Assembly (NCBI GenBank): GCA_964291465.2
Contig: OZ219936.1
Location: forward strand, 1-64,000
Direction: 5' to 3'
DNA length: 64,000 nt
DNA from: JAGWBJ01 sp964291465
GTDB taxonomy: Bacteria; Chloroflexota; Dehalococcoidia; Lucifugimonadales; JAGWBF01
The position numbers and the translations under genes were made by a program. Below the pieces are notes generated by a model that saw nothing but the letters and a program-made list of their open reading frames with translations, searched no databases and was not told the origin of the DNA. Below are positions 42,748-52,075 of the stretch, in pieces. Within the stretch, counting starts at the first letter, position 1. The number at the start of each line of letters is the position of its first letter.

Positions 42748-43722
42748 ATGACCCGGGACCAGGGGCCCGGAGGTTGGAGTGAATTGCTGCGGTCCATAGC
42801 GGTGCACCCTGTAGTCCTGCCACTGCTGGAGAGGCGCTTCCGTCGAAAGCTGCGGGAAGCCCCCATCCTGTTCCTCCTGTTCCTTTGCGCCCTGGTGTCG
42901 GTGGTCACCACGGTGGGCATCGTCATCATCCTGCTGACCGAGGCGATACCGTTCTTCAGCGATGTCTCCATCGTGGAGTTCATCACCGGAACCAAATGGA
43001 GCCCCCTGTTTTCCATCAAGCACTACGGAGTGCTGCCCCTGCTATCGGCAACGGTGTTCATTGCCGGGATGGCTATGGCGGTGGCCTTTCCCCTGGGGTT
43101 GCTGACAGCCATCTATCTTGCCGAGTATGCGGCGGCCCCAATCCGGTCGGTGGTGAAGCCCACGCTGGAGGTGCTGGCGGGGATCCCGACGGTGGTGTAC
43201 GGGTTCTTCGCCATATCATTCATCGCTCCCCACATCGTACAACCCCTGTTCCACACCGAGTCCATCTTCAGCGCGCTGAGCGCCGCCGTGGCGATGGGGA
43301 TCATGCTCATTCCCATGGTCGTGTCGCTGAGTGACGACGCCATGCGGGCCGTGCCCGCCAACATCCGGGAGGGGGCCCATGCCCTGGGGGCCAGCCCCTT
43401 CCAGGTTGCAACCAAGGTCGTGGTGCCGGCAGCCCTTTCGGGCATCGTCGCCTCGGGGCTGCTGGCCCTTGCCCGGGCCGTGGGCGAGACCATGATCGTG
43501 ACCATCGCGGCAGGCGGGATATCTAACCTCTCATGGAACCCCTTCGACGCCATGCAGACCATCACCGCCTACATCATGCAGGTGGCGACGGGAGACACGG
43601 CCAGGGGCACCATCGAGTACCAGAGCATCTTCGCAGTGGCCCTCTTGTTGTTCGTGTTCACCCTGGGCATCAACCTGGCGGCCCAATGGTTCCTGGCACG
43701 GCTCAGGGAGGTCTACGAGTGA
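42748..43722 (+). CDS. pstC: phosphate ABC transporter permease PstC
   Basis: A 324-residue inner-membrane protein with six helices in the transport core. Signs are REAPILFLLFLCALVSVVTT, GTKWSPLF, EVLAGIPTVVYGFFAISFI and the EAA loop EGAHALGASPFQVATKVVVP. It forms the phosphate channel with PstA. A run of four 11-bp repeats upstream suggests induction in phosphate starvation. The stop overlaps the pstA start. The usual pstS upstream and pstB downstream are not here. Confidence 0.93.
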   Translation: MTRDQGPGGWSELLRSIAVHPVVLPLLERRFRRKLREAPILFLLFLCALVSVVTTVGIVIILLTEAIPFFSDVSIVEFITGTKWSPLFSIKHYGVLPLLSATVFIAGMAMAVAFPLGLLTAIYLAEYAAAPIRSVVKPTLEVLAGIPTVVYGFFAISFIAPHIVQPLFHTESIFSALSAAVAMGIMLIPMVVSLSDDAMRAVPANIREGAHALGASPFQVATKVVVPAALSGIVASGLLALARAVGETMIVTIAAGGISNLSWNPFDAMQTITAYIMQVATGDTARGTIEYQSIFAVALLLFVFTLGINLAAQWFLARLREVYE

Positions 43723-44609
43723 TAACCCCCTTCGCCAAACGAGGCCACGGGGGGCGAAACGCCCTGGCGCGCAAGGCCACGGAGCGGACGTTCCTCGCCC
43801 TGGCGATATCGGCCACCGCTCTCGGCCTGGTCTCGGTGGGGGTCCTCCTGTACACGGTGGCGGTGGACGGGATCGGCGGTCTGGACTGGCACTTCCTCAC
43901 CAGCTTCCCATCCCGTTTCCCCGGAGATGCGGGCGCCAAGGCGGCCCTGCTCGGCACCCTGTGGGTCATGGCGTTCACGGCGGTGTTCGCGGTGCCCGTA
44001 GGCGTCGGGGCGGCCATATACCTGGAGGAGTTCGCAGCCAAGAACTTGATTACCAAGCTCATCGAGACGAACATCAACACGCTGGCGGGCGTGCCGTCGG
44101 TGGTGTACGGGCTTCTGGGACTGGCGGTCTTCTTCTACTGGGCCAGGCTGGGCCCCAGCATCATAACCGGCGGCCTGACGCTGGCCCTCCTGGTCCTTCC
44201 CATCGTCATAGTGGCGTCCAGAGAGGGGCTCCGGTCGGTTCCGCCGTCCATTCGAGAGGCCGCCATAGCCCTGGGCGCCACCAGATGGCAGGCGGTAAGG
44301 CACCAGGTCCTGCCCGCGGCCATGCCCTCGATACTGACGGGCATAATCCTGGCCCTGGCCAGGGCCATCGGAGAGACGGCGCCCCTGATAGTCGTGGGCG
44401 CCTTCACGTCGGTCTTCTTCATCCCCAAGAGCCCCACCGACTCGTTCACGGTGCTGCCCATCCAGGTATATAGCTGGATAACGCGGCCCCTGCCCGGGTT
44501 CCACGAGAACGCCGCCGCCGGCCTGCTGCTCCTGCTCGTGGTGCTGCTCATGATGAGCACCGTGGCCGTGGTCCTGCGGCACGTGTACGCCGGCAAGAGG
44601 ATGTGGTGA
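43719..44609 (+). CDS. pstA: phosphate ABC transporter permease PstA
   Basis: A 296-residue partner of PstC. It starts at GTG 43719 inside the pstC stop. Signs are GLDWHFLTSFPSRFPGDAG, INTLAGVPSVVYGLLGLAV and the EAA loop EAAIALGATRWQAVRHQVLP, which contacts the ATPase. ETAPLIVVGAFTSVFF is typical of PstA. After its stop comes a cupin gene on the other strand, so PstB must be encoded elsewhere. Confidence 0.93.
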   Translation: MITPFAKRGHGGRNALARKATERTFLALAISATALGLVSVGVLLYTVAVDGIGGLDWHFLTSFPSRFPGDAGAKAALLGTLWVMAFTAVFAVPVGVGAAIYLEEFAAKNLITKLIETNINTLAGVPSVVYGLLGLAVFFYWARLGPSIITGGLTLALLVLPIVIVASREGLRSVPPSIREAAIALGATRWQAVRHQVLPAAMPSILTGIILALARAIGETAPLIVVGAFTSVFFIPKSPTDSFTVLPIQVYSWITRPLPGFHENAAAGLLLLLVVLLMMSTVAVVLRHVYAGKRMW

Positions 44610-44646
44610 GAGGCGGCATGGCCTGCCGCGGGCAGCGGACCCTGCG

Positions 44647-45012
44647 CTAGCTCTCCAGTTGGGCCGTCTCCGAGCCCTTGCCCGTGATGGTGATGTGGGA
44701 CATGTACGACTCCGCCCGGGCCCCGTGCCAGTGCTTCTCCCCGGCGGGTATGTGGACCACGTCGCCCACGGAAACCACCCGCTGCTCCCGCTCGGTGGCA
44801 ACGATGCCGATGCCCTCGGTTATGACCAGTATCTGGTCGCTGGTGTGGGTGTGGTAGAAGTTGCGGGAGCCTCTGGGAAAGTTGACTATGCCGCAGTTGA
44901 AGTCCTTGGCCTCGTCGGGGACCACGATGGGCTGCCTCGTAACCTCTCCGCCCGTCATCAGGGGACTGTTGGCCGGCTCTACCGGGACCTCGGCTATTCT
45001 AACTACCCTCAC
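44647..45012 (-). CDS. cupin domain protein
   Basis: A 121-residue single cupin barrel; GTG 45012 was chosen for the GGAGGA just upstream. Motif 1 is NFYHTHTSDQILVITEG (HxHx5E-like, one position varied), and motif 2 is GDVVHIPAGEKHWHGA. These give three His and Glu for a metal. Small cupins of this type bind or oxidise small molecules, and the substrate is unknown. It is convergent with pstA. Confidence 0.82.
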   Translation of the reverse strand: MRVVRIAEVPVEPANSPLMTGGEVTRQPIVVPDEAKDFNCGIVNFPRGSRNFYHTHTSDQILVITEGIGIVATEREQRVVSVGDVVHIPAGEKHWHGARAESYMSHITITGKGSETAQLES

Positions 45013-45123
45013 GTTCTCCTCCCGAAAGTGGTCTGCACGGCGGGCAGCCGTGCGCCCGCGGACTGCGGAAGTATCATAATACATGGGCCCATCCGAGTCC
45101 ACACGACCCCAACCAGGCCGGAC

Positions 45124-46365
45124 CTAGCCCTCGGACGCGGTTGGAGACGGGGCGGCTTCGGCCCTCTCGTCCCTAGGGTGCCGGGGGTCGGGCATCATGA
45201 ACCCGGCCAACACAAGGAACCAAGCCACCACCGCAAACAGCAGAAAGCCCGGGAGATAGCTCCCCGTCCCATCCTTCAGGACGCCGACTGCCAGCGGGGA
45301 TACGAACGTCCCGGCGCCGGCCACGGTGGTTATCCATCCCCAGACTATGGCAACTCTCTCGGGCGTCATGCCGGGAAACTCGGTTGGCAGGGTCAGGAGG
45401 GAGGGGACGTACATCCACGAGCCCAGTCCCAGGACGATGACGGCGGCGTATGTGACGGCGGGGACGTCAATGAGAAACGACCCCAACCCGCCCAGGGCAG
45501 CCAGGACACCGGGGATGATGAGGAACAGCTTCCTGGGCCCTATCTTCAGGGGCAGAAACCCGCCGAGGAGTACCGCGAAGATGCCGGTAAAGGGCAACAG
45601 GCTGGTGATGAACCCGGCCTCGGTGAGGGACATATCCCTGGTCGCGTGATAGAACGTCGGAAGCCACGCAGCCAGCGCCACGTACTGGCTGAAGCACGAT
45701 GCGTCGCCCGCTCCCAGCAGGAGCACGAACCGGTTCCGCAGCACGGACCTGATCTCCCTCCACTTCAGCACCGGGGCCGGCGACGCGGCCCCAGCCTCCG
45801 CCCTGCCGAAGAGCACCCAGGCGACGCCGCCGGCCAGGGCGACGCCCCCGTACACGGCCAGGACGCTCTCCCAGCCGATAGCTCCCGCCAGGGGCGCGGC
45901 CGTGGACACGGAGACCACCATACCCACGGACAGGGCGACCACGTTCATGCTCGTCACCACCGACCTCTCCCGGGCAGGGAACCACTGCATGACCAGGGGG
46001 CCGGTGGCCGGGAATATGACGGCCATGCCCAGTCCGAAGAGCAGGCGCAGGGCCGCCAGCCCCGCGAACCCGGGGGAGAGCAGCATCAACACCCCCGCGG
46101 CCATCAGGAACCAGGAGCACGCGTAGGTCCTCTTGATGCCGACGCGGCCGGCCAGTATCCCGGCGGGGACCCCGAAGACGGCTTGAATGAGGGTCACGAC
46201 GCCCACGAGCAGGCCGGCGCTGGTATGGCTGATGCCGTAGTCGTCGGTGATGAGGGGCAGGACCGGCGCCACGACCGCGAAGCTCGCTCCCCCGGCAAAG
46301 TGGGCCCAGACGGTAAGCCCGGCTATGACGTACCTGTAGGAGCTCCGGCGGCGTCCCTCGACCAT
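45124..46365 (-). CDS. major facilitator superfamily transporter
   Basis: A 413-residue, 12-helix carrier. The first loop AGRVGIKRTYACSWFLMAAG is the MFS A motif (GRxGxKR), after helix 2. The N-terminal half has PATGPLVMQWFPARERSVVT. The distribution resembles nitrate/nitrite or organic-anion porters, but no substrate can be given. An upstream in-frame start exists at 46419; 46365 (ATG) was preferred because it lies close to the first helix, though neither has a clear ribosome site. Confidence 0.88.
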   Translation of the reverse strand: MVEGRRRSSYRYVIAGLTVWAHFAGGASFAVVAPVLPLITDDYGISHTSAGLLVGVVTLIQAVFGVPAGILAGRVGIKRTYACSWFLMAAGVLMLLSPGFAGLAALRLLFGLGMAVIFPATGPLVMQWFPARERSVVTSMNVVALSVGMVVSVSTAAPLAGAIGWESVLAVYGGVALAGGVAWVLFGRAEAGAASPAPVLKWREIRSVLRNRFVLLLGAGDASCFSQYVALAAWLPTFYHATRDMSLTEAGFITSLLPFTGIFAVLLGGFLPLKIGPRKLFLIIPGVLAALGGLGSFLIDVPAVTYAAVIVLGLGSWMYVPSLLTLPTEFPGMTPERVAIVWGWITTVAGAGTFVSPLAVGVLKDGTGSYLPGFLLFAVVAWFLVLAGFMMPDPRHPRDERAEAAPSPTASEG

Positions 46366-46471
46366 GGCGAGTAACCAATCTACCGGAGAACGGCCCGGGC
46401 TGGCAAGGAACCGCCCCACCCCCGTGCCGGGGCCGGCGCCCGTCCCGGCACGCTACCCTTCGACGCTCCAG

Positions 46472-46563
46472 GGTGCTGCCATTAGCCCCCAACGGTGCTG
46501 CCACTAGCCCCCCGCGGTGCTACCATCGGCCCCCCCGCGGTGCTAACATTAGCCGTAAGGAGG
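46472..46563 (+). repeat. four tandem 22-23-bp repeats before the VOC gene
   Basis: Units beginning GGTGCTGCCATTAGCCCCC start at 46472, 46494, 46516 and 46539. They differ at a few bases and in the length of the C run. The last unit runs into the AAGGAGG ribosome site of the VOC gene. Confidence 0.8.
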
Positions 46564-46569
46564 TCCCAA

Positions 46570-46959
46570 ATGCCCAAGTACTCCTACGACCACATCCACC
46601 TGAGGAGCCCCGACCCCATGAAGACGGCCGAGTTCTACCGGCGGATGTTCGACGCCCGGATAATCGAGACGCCTCAGCCCTCCGGCCCCAACCGGGTGGA
46701 CCTGGACTTCGACGGGCTGATGGTATTCATCGCGGGACCTCTCCCTTCCGGTGAAGAGATAGAGGGACTGAGGGACCCCCACTACGGCCTCGACCACTTC
46801 GGGTTTCGGGTGGCGGACCTGGACGCCACGGTGCTGGACCTCAAGTCCCGGGGCGCCGAGTTCTCCATGGAGCCCAGGACTCTGCCCAACGGACTGCGGA
46901 TAGCGTTCGTCCGGGGTCCCGAGGGCGTGCGTGTGGAGATACTGGAACGGCCCGCCTAG
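46570..46959 (+). CDS. VOC superfamily (glyoxalase/dioxygenase-like) protein
   Basis: A 129-residue single-module protein. The first beta-alpha-beta unit is YDHIHLRSPDPMKTAEFYRR, with His8/His10 as metal ligand candidates. The second unit is YGLDHFGFRVADLDATVLDL and GPEGVRVEILERP, with the late Glu. VOC enzymes isomerise, open or bind small molecules at a metal site; the substrate is unknown. A strong AAGGAGG precedes the ATG. Confidence 0.88.
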   Translation: MPKYSYDHIHLRSPDPMKTAEFYRRMFDARIIETPQPSGPNRVDLDFDGLMVFIAGPLPSGEEIEGLRDPHYGLDHFGFRVADLDATVLDLKSRGAEFSMEPRTLPNGLRIAFVRGPEGVRVEILERPA

Positions 46960-47036
46960 ACCGCCGTTTCGAGGCTTGTGGGGCTTCTCCGACCCAACCG
47001 ACGAAAGGCCCTATTCCTAAAACCGACGCCTTGATG

Positions 47037-47042
47037 TATAAT
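47037..47042 (+). promoter_or_regulatory. candidate -10 element
   Basis: TATAAT stands in an AT-rich pocket about 150 bases before the radical SAM gene. No good -35 is seen. The gap 46960-47194 holds nothing else recognisable. Confidence 0.35.
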
Positions 47043-47194
47043 TGGACAAAATTCCCTAGGGGGCTGCCCAATACCCTCTTTCGAGCGTCCCATGCTACCC
47101 GGCCGGGCCCTGCCCTATGGCGTGCCCGTACCACGGCAGGACCCCATCTCTTCCATGCGCCTCCCGGCGTCATCTCCGGTCTGGAGTGAGGAAT

Positions 47195-48976
47195 ATGTCT
47201 AGAACCAAACGCGTGCTCCTGGTTCAGCCCGAGTCCGAGGGCGGGAACTTCGAGTACGTGGCGATACCAAGGCAGGGCATGCTGTTCCTGTCGGCTGCGC
47301 TGAAGCAGTGGCAGGGCCCATACCTGTACGACACCGAGATATGGTTCGAGCACCGCAGCGGGAGGATCGACCCGGAAAGGGACCTGGAGGGCGTCGACAT
47401 CCTCATGGTCACCTGCCTCATCAACGAGGCCCCGAGGGCCTACGAGATCGGCAGGCAGGCGAAGGAGCACCACCCGGACCTGGTGACCGTCGGCGGCGGG
47501 CCCCAGATGAGCCCCCTCCCCCTGGAAGCCATGGCCCACGGGAAGTTCGACGTGATAGTCAACCGGGAGGGCGAGGACATCATCGGCCAGCTGGCCGACC
47601 TCCTGGTGACCTACCGCGGCTCCAATCTCAAGAGGTTCCTGGCCAAGGTACCCGGCATCTCCTTCAAGGACGACGCCGGCAACCTGATCCAGACCCCCAG
47701 GAAGGGAGTGATCGCCCCGGACTTCGTGGAGCTGCCGGACTTTCGGGCCATCCGGGACCTCACCCCCGATAACCCCATGGCGGGGGGCGTCCTGGAGACG
47801 GTGCGGGGGTGCACCGAAAAGTGCACCTACTGCCAGGTGATCCAGCAGTTCCTAGGGTATCGCCTGATAGACAGGAAGACCGAGCTGAAACGCTTGCGAC
47901 AGCTCCGGCAGCTTGCCGCCGACGGTCTGATCCACACGTCCAGGGACGGGCGGTTCTCCGTCTTCATCTCGGACGACCTCCACCCGCCGCCCCTCCGGGC
48001 CGTGAAGTACAGGAACGAGCGGCTGGAGCGCCTGCGGGCCTGGAAGGGCCACACAGAAGACATGTACATGATCTGCCAGACCCGGGGTGAGATAGGCCAG
48101 GACCCGGAGCTGGCCTCGGCCCTCCACGACGCAGGCATCCAGATGCTGTACGTGGGCGTGGAGTCGGACAACGCCGAGAACCTGAAGGCCGTCAACAAGC
48201 GCCAGGACCCGGGGCAGATGCACAAGGACCTTGTCTACCTGAACGAGGTGGGCTTCACCATCGTGGCCATGACCATCATCGGCCTGCCCTACGATACCGA
48301 AAAGAGCATCATGGAGATGGCCGACTGGGTAACCACGGTCAGCAAGTACCAGACGGCCAACCTCCTCACTCCCCTTCCCGCCACATCCAACTGGGATGGC
48401 CTGGTCCCCCTGAACGCCGAGGGAGACCCGCTGGCGGACGGAGAGATGAGGCCCTACCACCTGTACACAGGACGCCAGTTCGTGCACCAGGACGAGCGGT
48501 GGAGCATGAGGGAGTCCCAGGAGTTGTTCGACACGTACCACTCCCAGCTCAGCCCCGTGGACAACCTGTACGCGCGGATCTTCCGGCTGGTGGAGAACAA
48601 CCGGGCCCGCCGCGCCTCGGCGGGCAGGGAGCTGCACGGCACCATATCCGCCCGGATAAACGAGTTCAGCGAGGCGCTGCGGACCCTCTCGGACTCCTCC
48701 AAGGAGGTCCCGGATGCCGTATCCGCCCGGCTGCACGAGGTCAGCGAGACCCTCGCCAGGTACCGGGTCCAGCTCGCGGCCACTGGCAGGGAGCTTCCGG
48801 AGGTCATCGCCGCCCGCATAGGAGAGGCCACCGAGGTCATGGGAAGGTACAGGAGCCATATCTCCAACACCGGCAGGGAGATCAGCGACACCCTGTCCAC
48901 CCGGATCAACGAGGTCAACGAGGCCCTCATGAGCCTTTCCACACTATCGGCCAAGCCCGTTCGGTCCGGCGACTGA
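47195..48976 (+). CDS. B12-binding domain radical SAM protein with C-terminal repeat tail
   Basis: A 593-residue enzyme; ATG 47195 was chosen for the GTGAGGA before it. The N-terminal B12-binding-like domain (about 1-165) has LLVQPESEGGNFEYVAIPRQ and VTVGGGPQMSPL; the usual DxHxxG cobalamin ligand is not seen, so B12 may not be bound. The radical SAM core has GCTEKCTYC (about residue 205) for the 4Fe-4S cluster, YVGVESDNAENLKAVNKRQ and later TPLPATSNWDG. The last 115 residues are four amphipathic repeats of about 28 residues. The substrate is unknown; related proteins modify lipids or polyketide-like chains. FabF follows. Confidence 0.82.
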   Translation: MSRTKRVLLVQPESEGGNFEYVAIPRQGMLFLSAALKQWQGPYLYDTEIWFEHRSGRIDPERDLEGVDILMVTCLINEAPRAYEIGRQAKEHHPDLVTVGGGPQMSPLPLEAMAHGKFDVIVNREGEDIIGQLADLLVTYRGSNLKRFLAKVPGISFKDDAGNLIQTPRKGVIAPDFVELPDFRAIRDLTPDNPMAGGVLETVRGCTEKCTYCQVIQQFLGYRLIDRKTELKRLRQLRQLAADGLIHTSRDGRFSVFISDDLHPPPLRAVKYRNERLERLRAWKGHTEDMYMICQTRGEIGQDPELASALHDAGIQMLYVGVESDNAENLKAVNKRQDPGQMHKDLVYLNEVGFTIVAMTIIGLPYDTEKSIMEMADWVTTVSKYQTANLLTPLPATSNWDGLVPLNAEGDPLADGEMRPYHLYTGRQFVHQDERWSMRESQELFDTYHSQLSPVDNLYARIFRLVENNRARRASAGRELHGTISARINEFSEALRTLSDSSKEVPDAVSARLHEVSETLARYRVQLAATGRELPEVIAARIGEATEVMGRYRSHISNTGREISDTLSTRINEVNEALMSLSTLSAKPVRSGD

Positions 48977-49006
48977 GGCTGCGGCCCGGGAGGAAGACGG
49001 GATAGG

Positions 49007-50251
49007 GTGAAGAGCCGAGTATTCGTCACCGGCATGGGGGTCGTGAGTCCCCTCGGCCTGAACGTCGAATCCACCTGGCAGGGCCTCGTAAACGGTATCT
49101 CCGGCGTAGACTACATCACGGACTTCGACGCCGAGTCCTTCGACACCAGGTTCGCCGCCTCGGTACGGGGCTTCGAGGCGACGGACCACATGGAGAAGAA
49201 GGAAGCCCGCCGCATGGACCGGTTCGCCCAGTTCGCGACGGTGGCTGCCCAGGAAGCCCTGGAGCAGGCCAACCTTCGACCCAGGGACGTGGACCCCTTT
49301 CGCGTCTCGGCCATCGTGGGCAGCGGCATCGGCGGCATCATCACCCTCTCCCAGCAGTACGACACCCTGAGGGAGAAGGGGCCGCGCAGGGTCACCCCTT
49401 TCCTCATCCCCATGATGCTGGCGGACATGGCGTCGGCCCAGGTGTCTATGGCCACGGGGGTCATGGGCCGGAACTTCTGCGCCGTGTCATCCTGCTCCAG
49501 CGGCGCCGACGCCATCGGACAGGCGATGGAGATGCTGCGGCTGGACGAAGCCGACATCGTCCTGGCGGGCGGGGCCGAGGCGCCCATCTGCCCCATCGCC
49601 GTCGCCGGGTTCAACTCCCTTCGCGCCCTGTCCAGGCACAACGACGACCCCAAGAAGGCCAGCAGGCCCTTCGACGTGGACCGGGACGGCTTCGTCATGG
49701 GCGAGGGCGCGGCCATCCTGGTGCTGGAGACCCACGAGAGCATGCAGCGGCGGGGCGTGCCGCCCCTGGCCGAGCTGGTGGGGTACGCGGCCACCTCCGA
49801 CGCCTACCACCTCACTGAGCCGTCCCCCAAGGGGTTCAGCGCCGCCAGGGCCATGAAGATGGCCTTGGACAACTCCGGCGTCAGGCCCGAGGAGATCGAC
49901 TACATCAACGCCCACGGCACATCCACGCCCCTCAACGACCGCCATGAGACCGAGGCGATCAAGTCGGCCTTCGGCGAGGACGCCCACCGAGTGCCCATCA
50001 GCTCCACCAAGTCGATGACGGGCCATCTCCTGGGAGCCGGGGGCGCCCTGGAGGCGATGGCCTGCGTCAAGGCCATCGCCTCGGGTACGATCCCCCCCAC
50101 CATCAACCTGGACACGCCAGACCCCGAGTGCGACCTGGACTACACCCCCAACGTCGCCCGCCGCAAGGAGCTGGGCATGGTGATGAGCAACTCCTTCGGC
50201 TTCGGGGGACACAACTCGGTCCTGATCCTGGGCGCCCCCTCCTCGATCTAG
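49007..50251 (+). CDS. fabF: beta-ketoacyl-ACP synthase II
   Basis: A 414-residue condensing enzyme. The catalytic Cys is in AVSSCSSGADAIG (about residue 164; the common form is ACATG). The His residues are in YINAHGTSTPLND (about 303) and SMTGHLLGAGG (about 340). The C-terminal NSFGFGGHNSVLIL is intact. It extends acyl-ACP with malonyl-ACP in fatty-acid synthesis. There is no fab operon around it. The preceding radical SAM gene is 30 bases away, so they may share a transcript and a lipid-related role. The start is GTG. Confidence 0.92.
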   Translation: MKSRVFVTGMGVVSPLGLNVESTWQGLVNGISGVDYITDFDAESFDTRFAASVRGFEATDHMEKKEARRMDRFAQFATVAAQEALEQANLRPRDVDPFRVSAIVGSGIGGIITLSQQYDTLREKGPRRVTPFLIPMMLADMASAQVSMATGVMGRNFCAVSSCSSGADAIGQAMEMLRLDEADIVLAGGAEAPICPIAVAGFNSLRALSRHNDDPKKASRPFDVDRDGFVMGEGAAILVLETHESMQRRGVPPLAELVGYAATSDAYHLTEPSPKGFSAARAMKMALDNSGVRPEEIDYINAHGTSTPLNDRHETEAIKSAFGEDAHRVPISSTKSMTGHLLGAGGALEAMACVKAIASGTIPPTINLDTPDPECDLDYTPNVARRKELGMVMSNSFGFGGHNSVLILGAPSSI

Positions 50252-50354
50252 GCGTCTGCCGGCCCGCAGGCCTCGACCCACAGGTCCCCCAATAGAGGGA
50301 TGGGCCCCAGGAACGAGTCTTCATCGAGTCTTACCTCTGGGATGGGAGGTCAGG

Positions 50355-52046
50355 GTGGCCGGACCGGCAACCGTCGCTCCATCGAAGGACTGGATACTAC
50401 CTGCCGGGGCCGGACCCCCGTGGACCGGCGACGTGCCCCCGGTGATCGCCCAGGTGCTGCGGAACCGCGGCATCGACAGCCCCTCCCGCCTGGCAGCCTT
50501 CATGGACCCCGCCCTGCACGACCCGTCGCTCCTGCCGGACATGCCCCGCGCCTGCCAGCGACTGGCGTCGGCGTTGAGGGCCGGTGAGACCGTGGGCGTC
50601 TTCGGCGACTTCGACGTGGACGGCGTCGCCGGGACCGCGGTCGTGGTGCAGGGGCTGGAGGACCTGGGAGGCCGGGCCGTCCCGTACATCCCTCATCGCG
50701 TCTCCGAAGGGCACGGCCTGAGCGCCGACGCCATACACTCCCTGGCCGAGCGGGGTGTTTCGGTGCTGGTAACCGTAGACTGCGGCGTGGGGGACGCCGA
50801 CGAGATAGACCTGGCCGGGCGCCTGGGCATGGACGTGATAGTCACCGACCATCACGTTCCGCCCGCGGTCCTCCCGGCGGCCCTGTGCATCATCGACCCC
50901 AAGCTGGGCCGGGGCGAATACCCCTTCAACGAGCTCTCGGGAGGGGGGTTGGCCTTCAAGCTCATCCAGGGACTCTACGACCTCTTGGACCGGCCGTGGG
51001 AGCGGCACCTGCTGGAGCTGGCGGCCCTGAGCACGGTGGCTGACGTGGTGCCCCTGAGGGACGAGAATCGGCTCCTGGTGCGGGAGGGCATCAAAGAGCT
51101 CCGGAGTACCCGCAGGCCGGGCCTGCGCGCCCTGTACCGCCGCGCGGGCCTCGACCCGGCCTCCATCGACGCGGAAGCCATTGCCTTCGTGATCGCGCCG
51201 AGGCTCAACGCCGCTGGGCGGCTGGAGCACGCATCCACCACCTACCGGCTCCTGATGACCGGCGACCCGGAGGAGGGGGATGAGCTTGCGGCACGCCTGG
51301 CGGCCCTGAACCGGGAGCGCCAGCGGATGACGGAAGAGGCGGACCTCCGCGTCCGGCAGCGGATGGAGGACGGTTACTCCGCGAGCCCGGTGCTGGTGGT
51401 CCTGGACTCCCTGGTAACGCCGGGCATAGCGGGCCTGGTGGCCAGCCGGCTGGTGGACGAATACCACCGCCCGGCGGTGGTCATGTCCATGGTGGACGGC
51501 ATGCTGCGGGGCAGCGCCCGCAGCATCCCCGAGTTCGACGTCGGAGGCGCGCTGGAAATCTGCGGGGACCTGTTCGTACGCCACGGCGGCCACCGAGCCG
51601 CGGCGGGGTTCGAGATGGACCCGGGGAAGCTGCCGGACCTGGAGGCCCGCCTGTGCGCCATCGCTGGCGAACGCCTCGACGGACTGCCCACGCGGCCCCC
51701 CCTGTACGTCGACGCGGAGCTGCCCGTCTCACATCTCGTGGGGGACACCTTCCGCTGGCTCAAACGCCTGGAGCCCTTCGGCGCGGCCAACCGGGCCCCG
51801 GCGTTCCTCACCCGAAGCATGGTGCCCCTGAACGTCAAGCCGGTGGGAAGCAACGGCCGGCACCTGCGCATGAGGCTGAAAGACGGCGCGGCCGTCTGGG
51901 ACGCCATCGCCTTCCGCCAAGGGGACCACGCCCCTGGCGACGCCTCCAGGCTGGACGTGGTCTACAACATAGGCACCGAGCAGCGGGGCGGCACCGAGGT
52001 GCTGGCCCTGAAGGTCCTGGACTTCCGGACCTCCGGCGCAGTTTGA
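50355..52046 (+). CDS. recJ: single-stranded-DNA-specific exonuclease RecJ
   Basis: A 563-residue DHH-family nuclease. The metal motifs are GVFGDFDVDGVAGTA (about residue 84), VTVDCGVGDAD and IVTDHHVPP. The DHHA1 part has GLVASRLVDEYHRPAVVMS and FVRHGGHRAAAGFEM, and an OB-like C-terminal end contains FGAANRAPAFL. It degrades single strands 5' to 3' in RecF-type recombination and mismatch repair. The GTG start follows GGGAGG. The endonuclease V gene follows 29 bases later. Confidence 0.93.
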   Translation: MAGPATVAPSKDWILPAGAGPPWTGDVPPVIAQVLRNRGIDSPSRLAAFMDPALHDPSLLPDMPRACQRLASALRAGETVGVFGDFDVDGVAGTAVVVQGLEDLGGRAVPYIPHRVSEGHGLSADAIHSLAERGVSVLVTVDCGVGDADEIDLAGRLGMDVIVTDHHVPPAVLPAALCIIDPKLGRGEYPFNELSGGGLAFKLIQGLYDLLDRPWERHLLELAALSTVADVVPLRDENRLLVREGIKELRSTRRPGLRALYRRAGLDPASIDAEAIAFVIAPRLNAAGRLEHASTTYRLLMTGDPEEGDELAARLAALNRERQRMTEEADLRVRQRMEDGYSASPVLVVLDSLVTPGIAGLVASRLVDEYHRPAVVMSMVDGMLRGSARSIPEFDVGGALEICGDLFVRHGGHRAAAGFEMDPGKLPDLEARLCAIAGERLDGLPTRPPLYVDAELPVSHLVGDTFRWLKRLEPFGAANRAPAFLTRSMVPLNVKPVGSNGRHLRMRLKDGAAVWDAIAFRQGDHAPGDASRLDVVYNIGTEQRGGTEVLALKVLDFRTSGAV

Positions 52047-52069
52047 GCCCTGCCTAGACCTGCTATAAT
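52043..52069 (+). promoter_or_regulatory. promoter giving a leaderless endonuclease V mRNA
   Basis: A perfect TATAAT (52064-52069) lies 6 bases before GTG 52076, so transcription should begin at or next to the start codon. A weak -35 (TTGAGC, 52043-52048) overlaps the recJ stop with a short 15-bp spacer. Confidence 0.55.
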
Positions 52070-52075
52070 GGCCTC

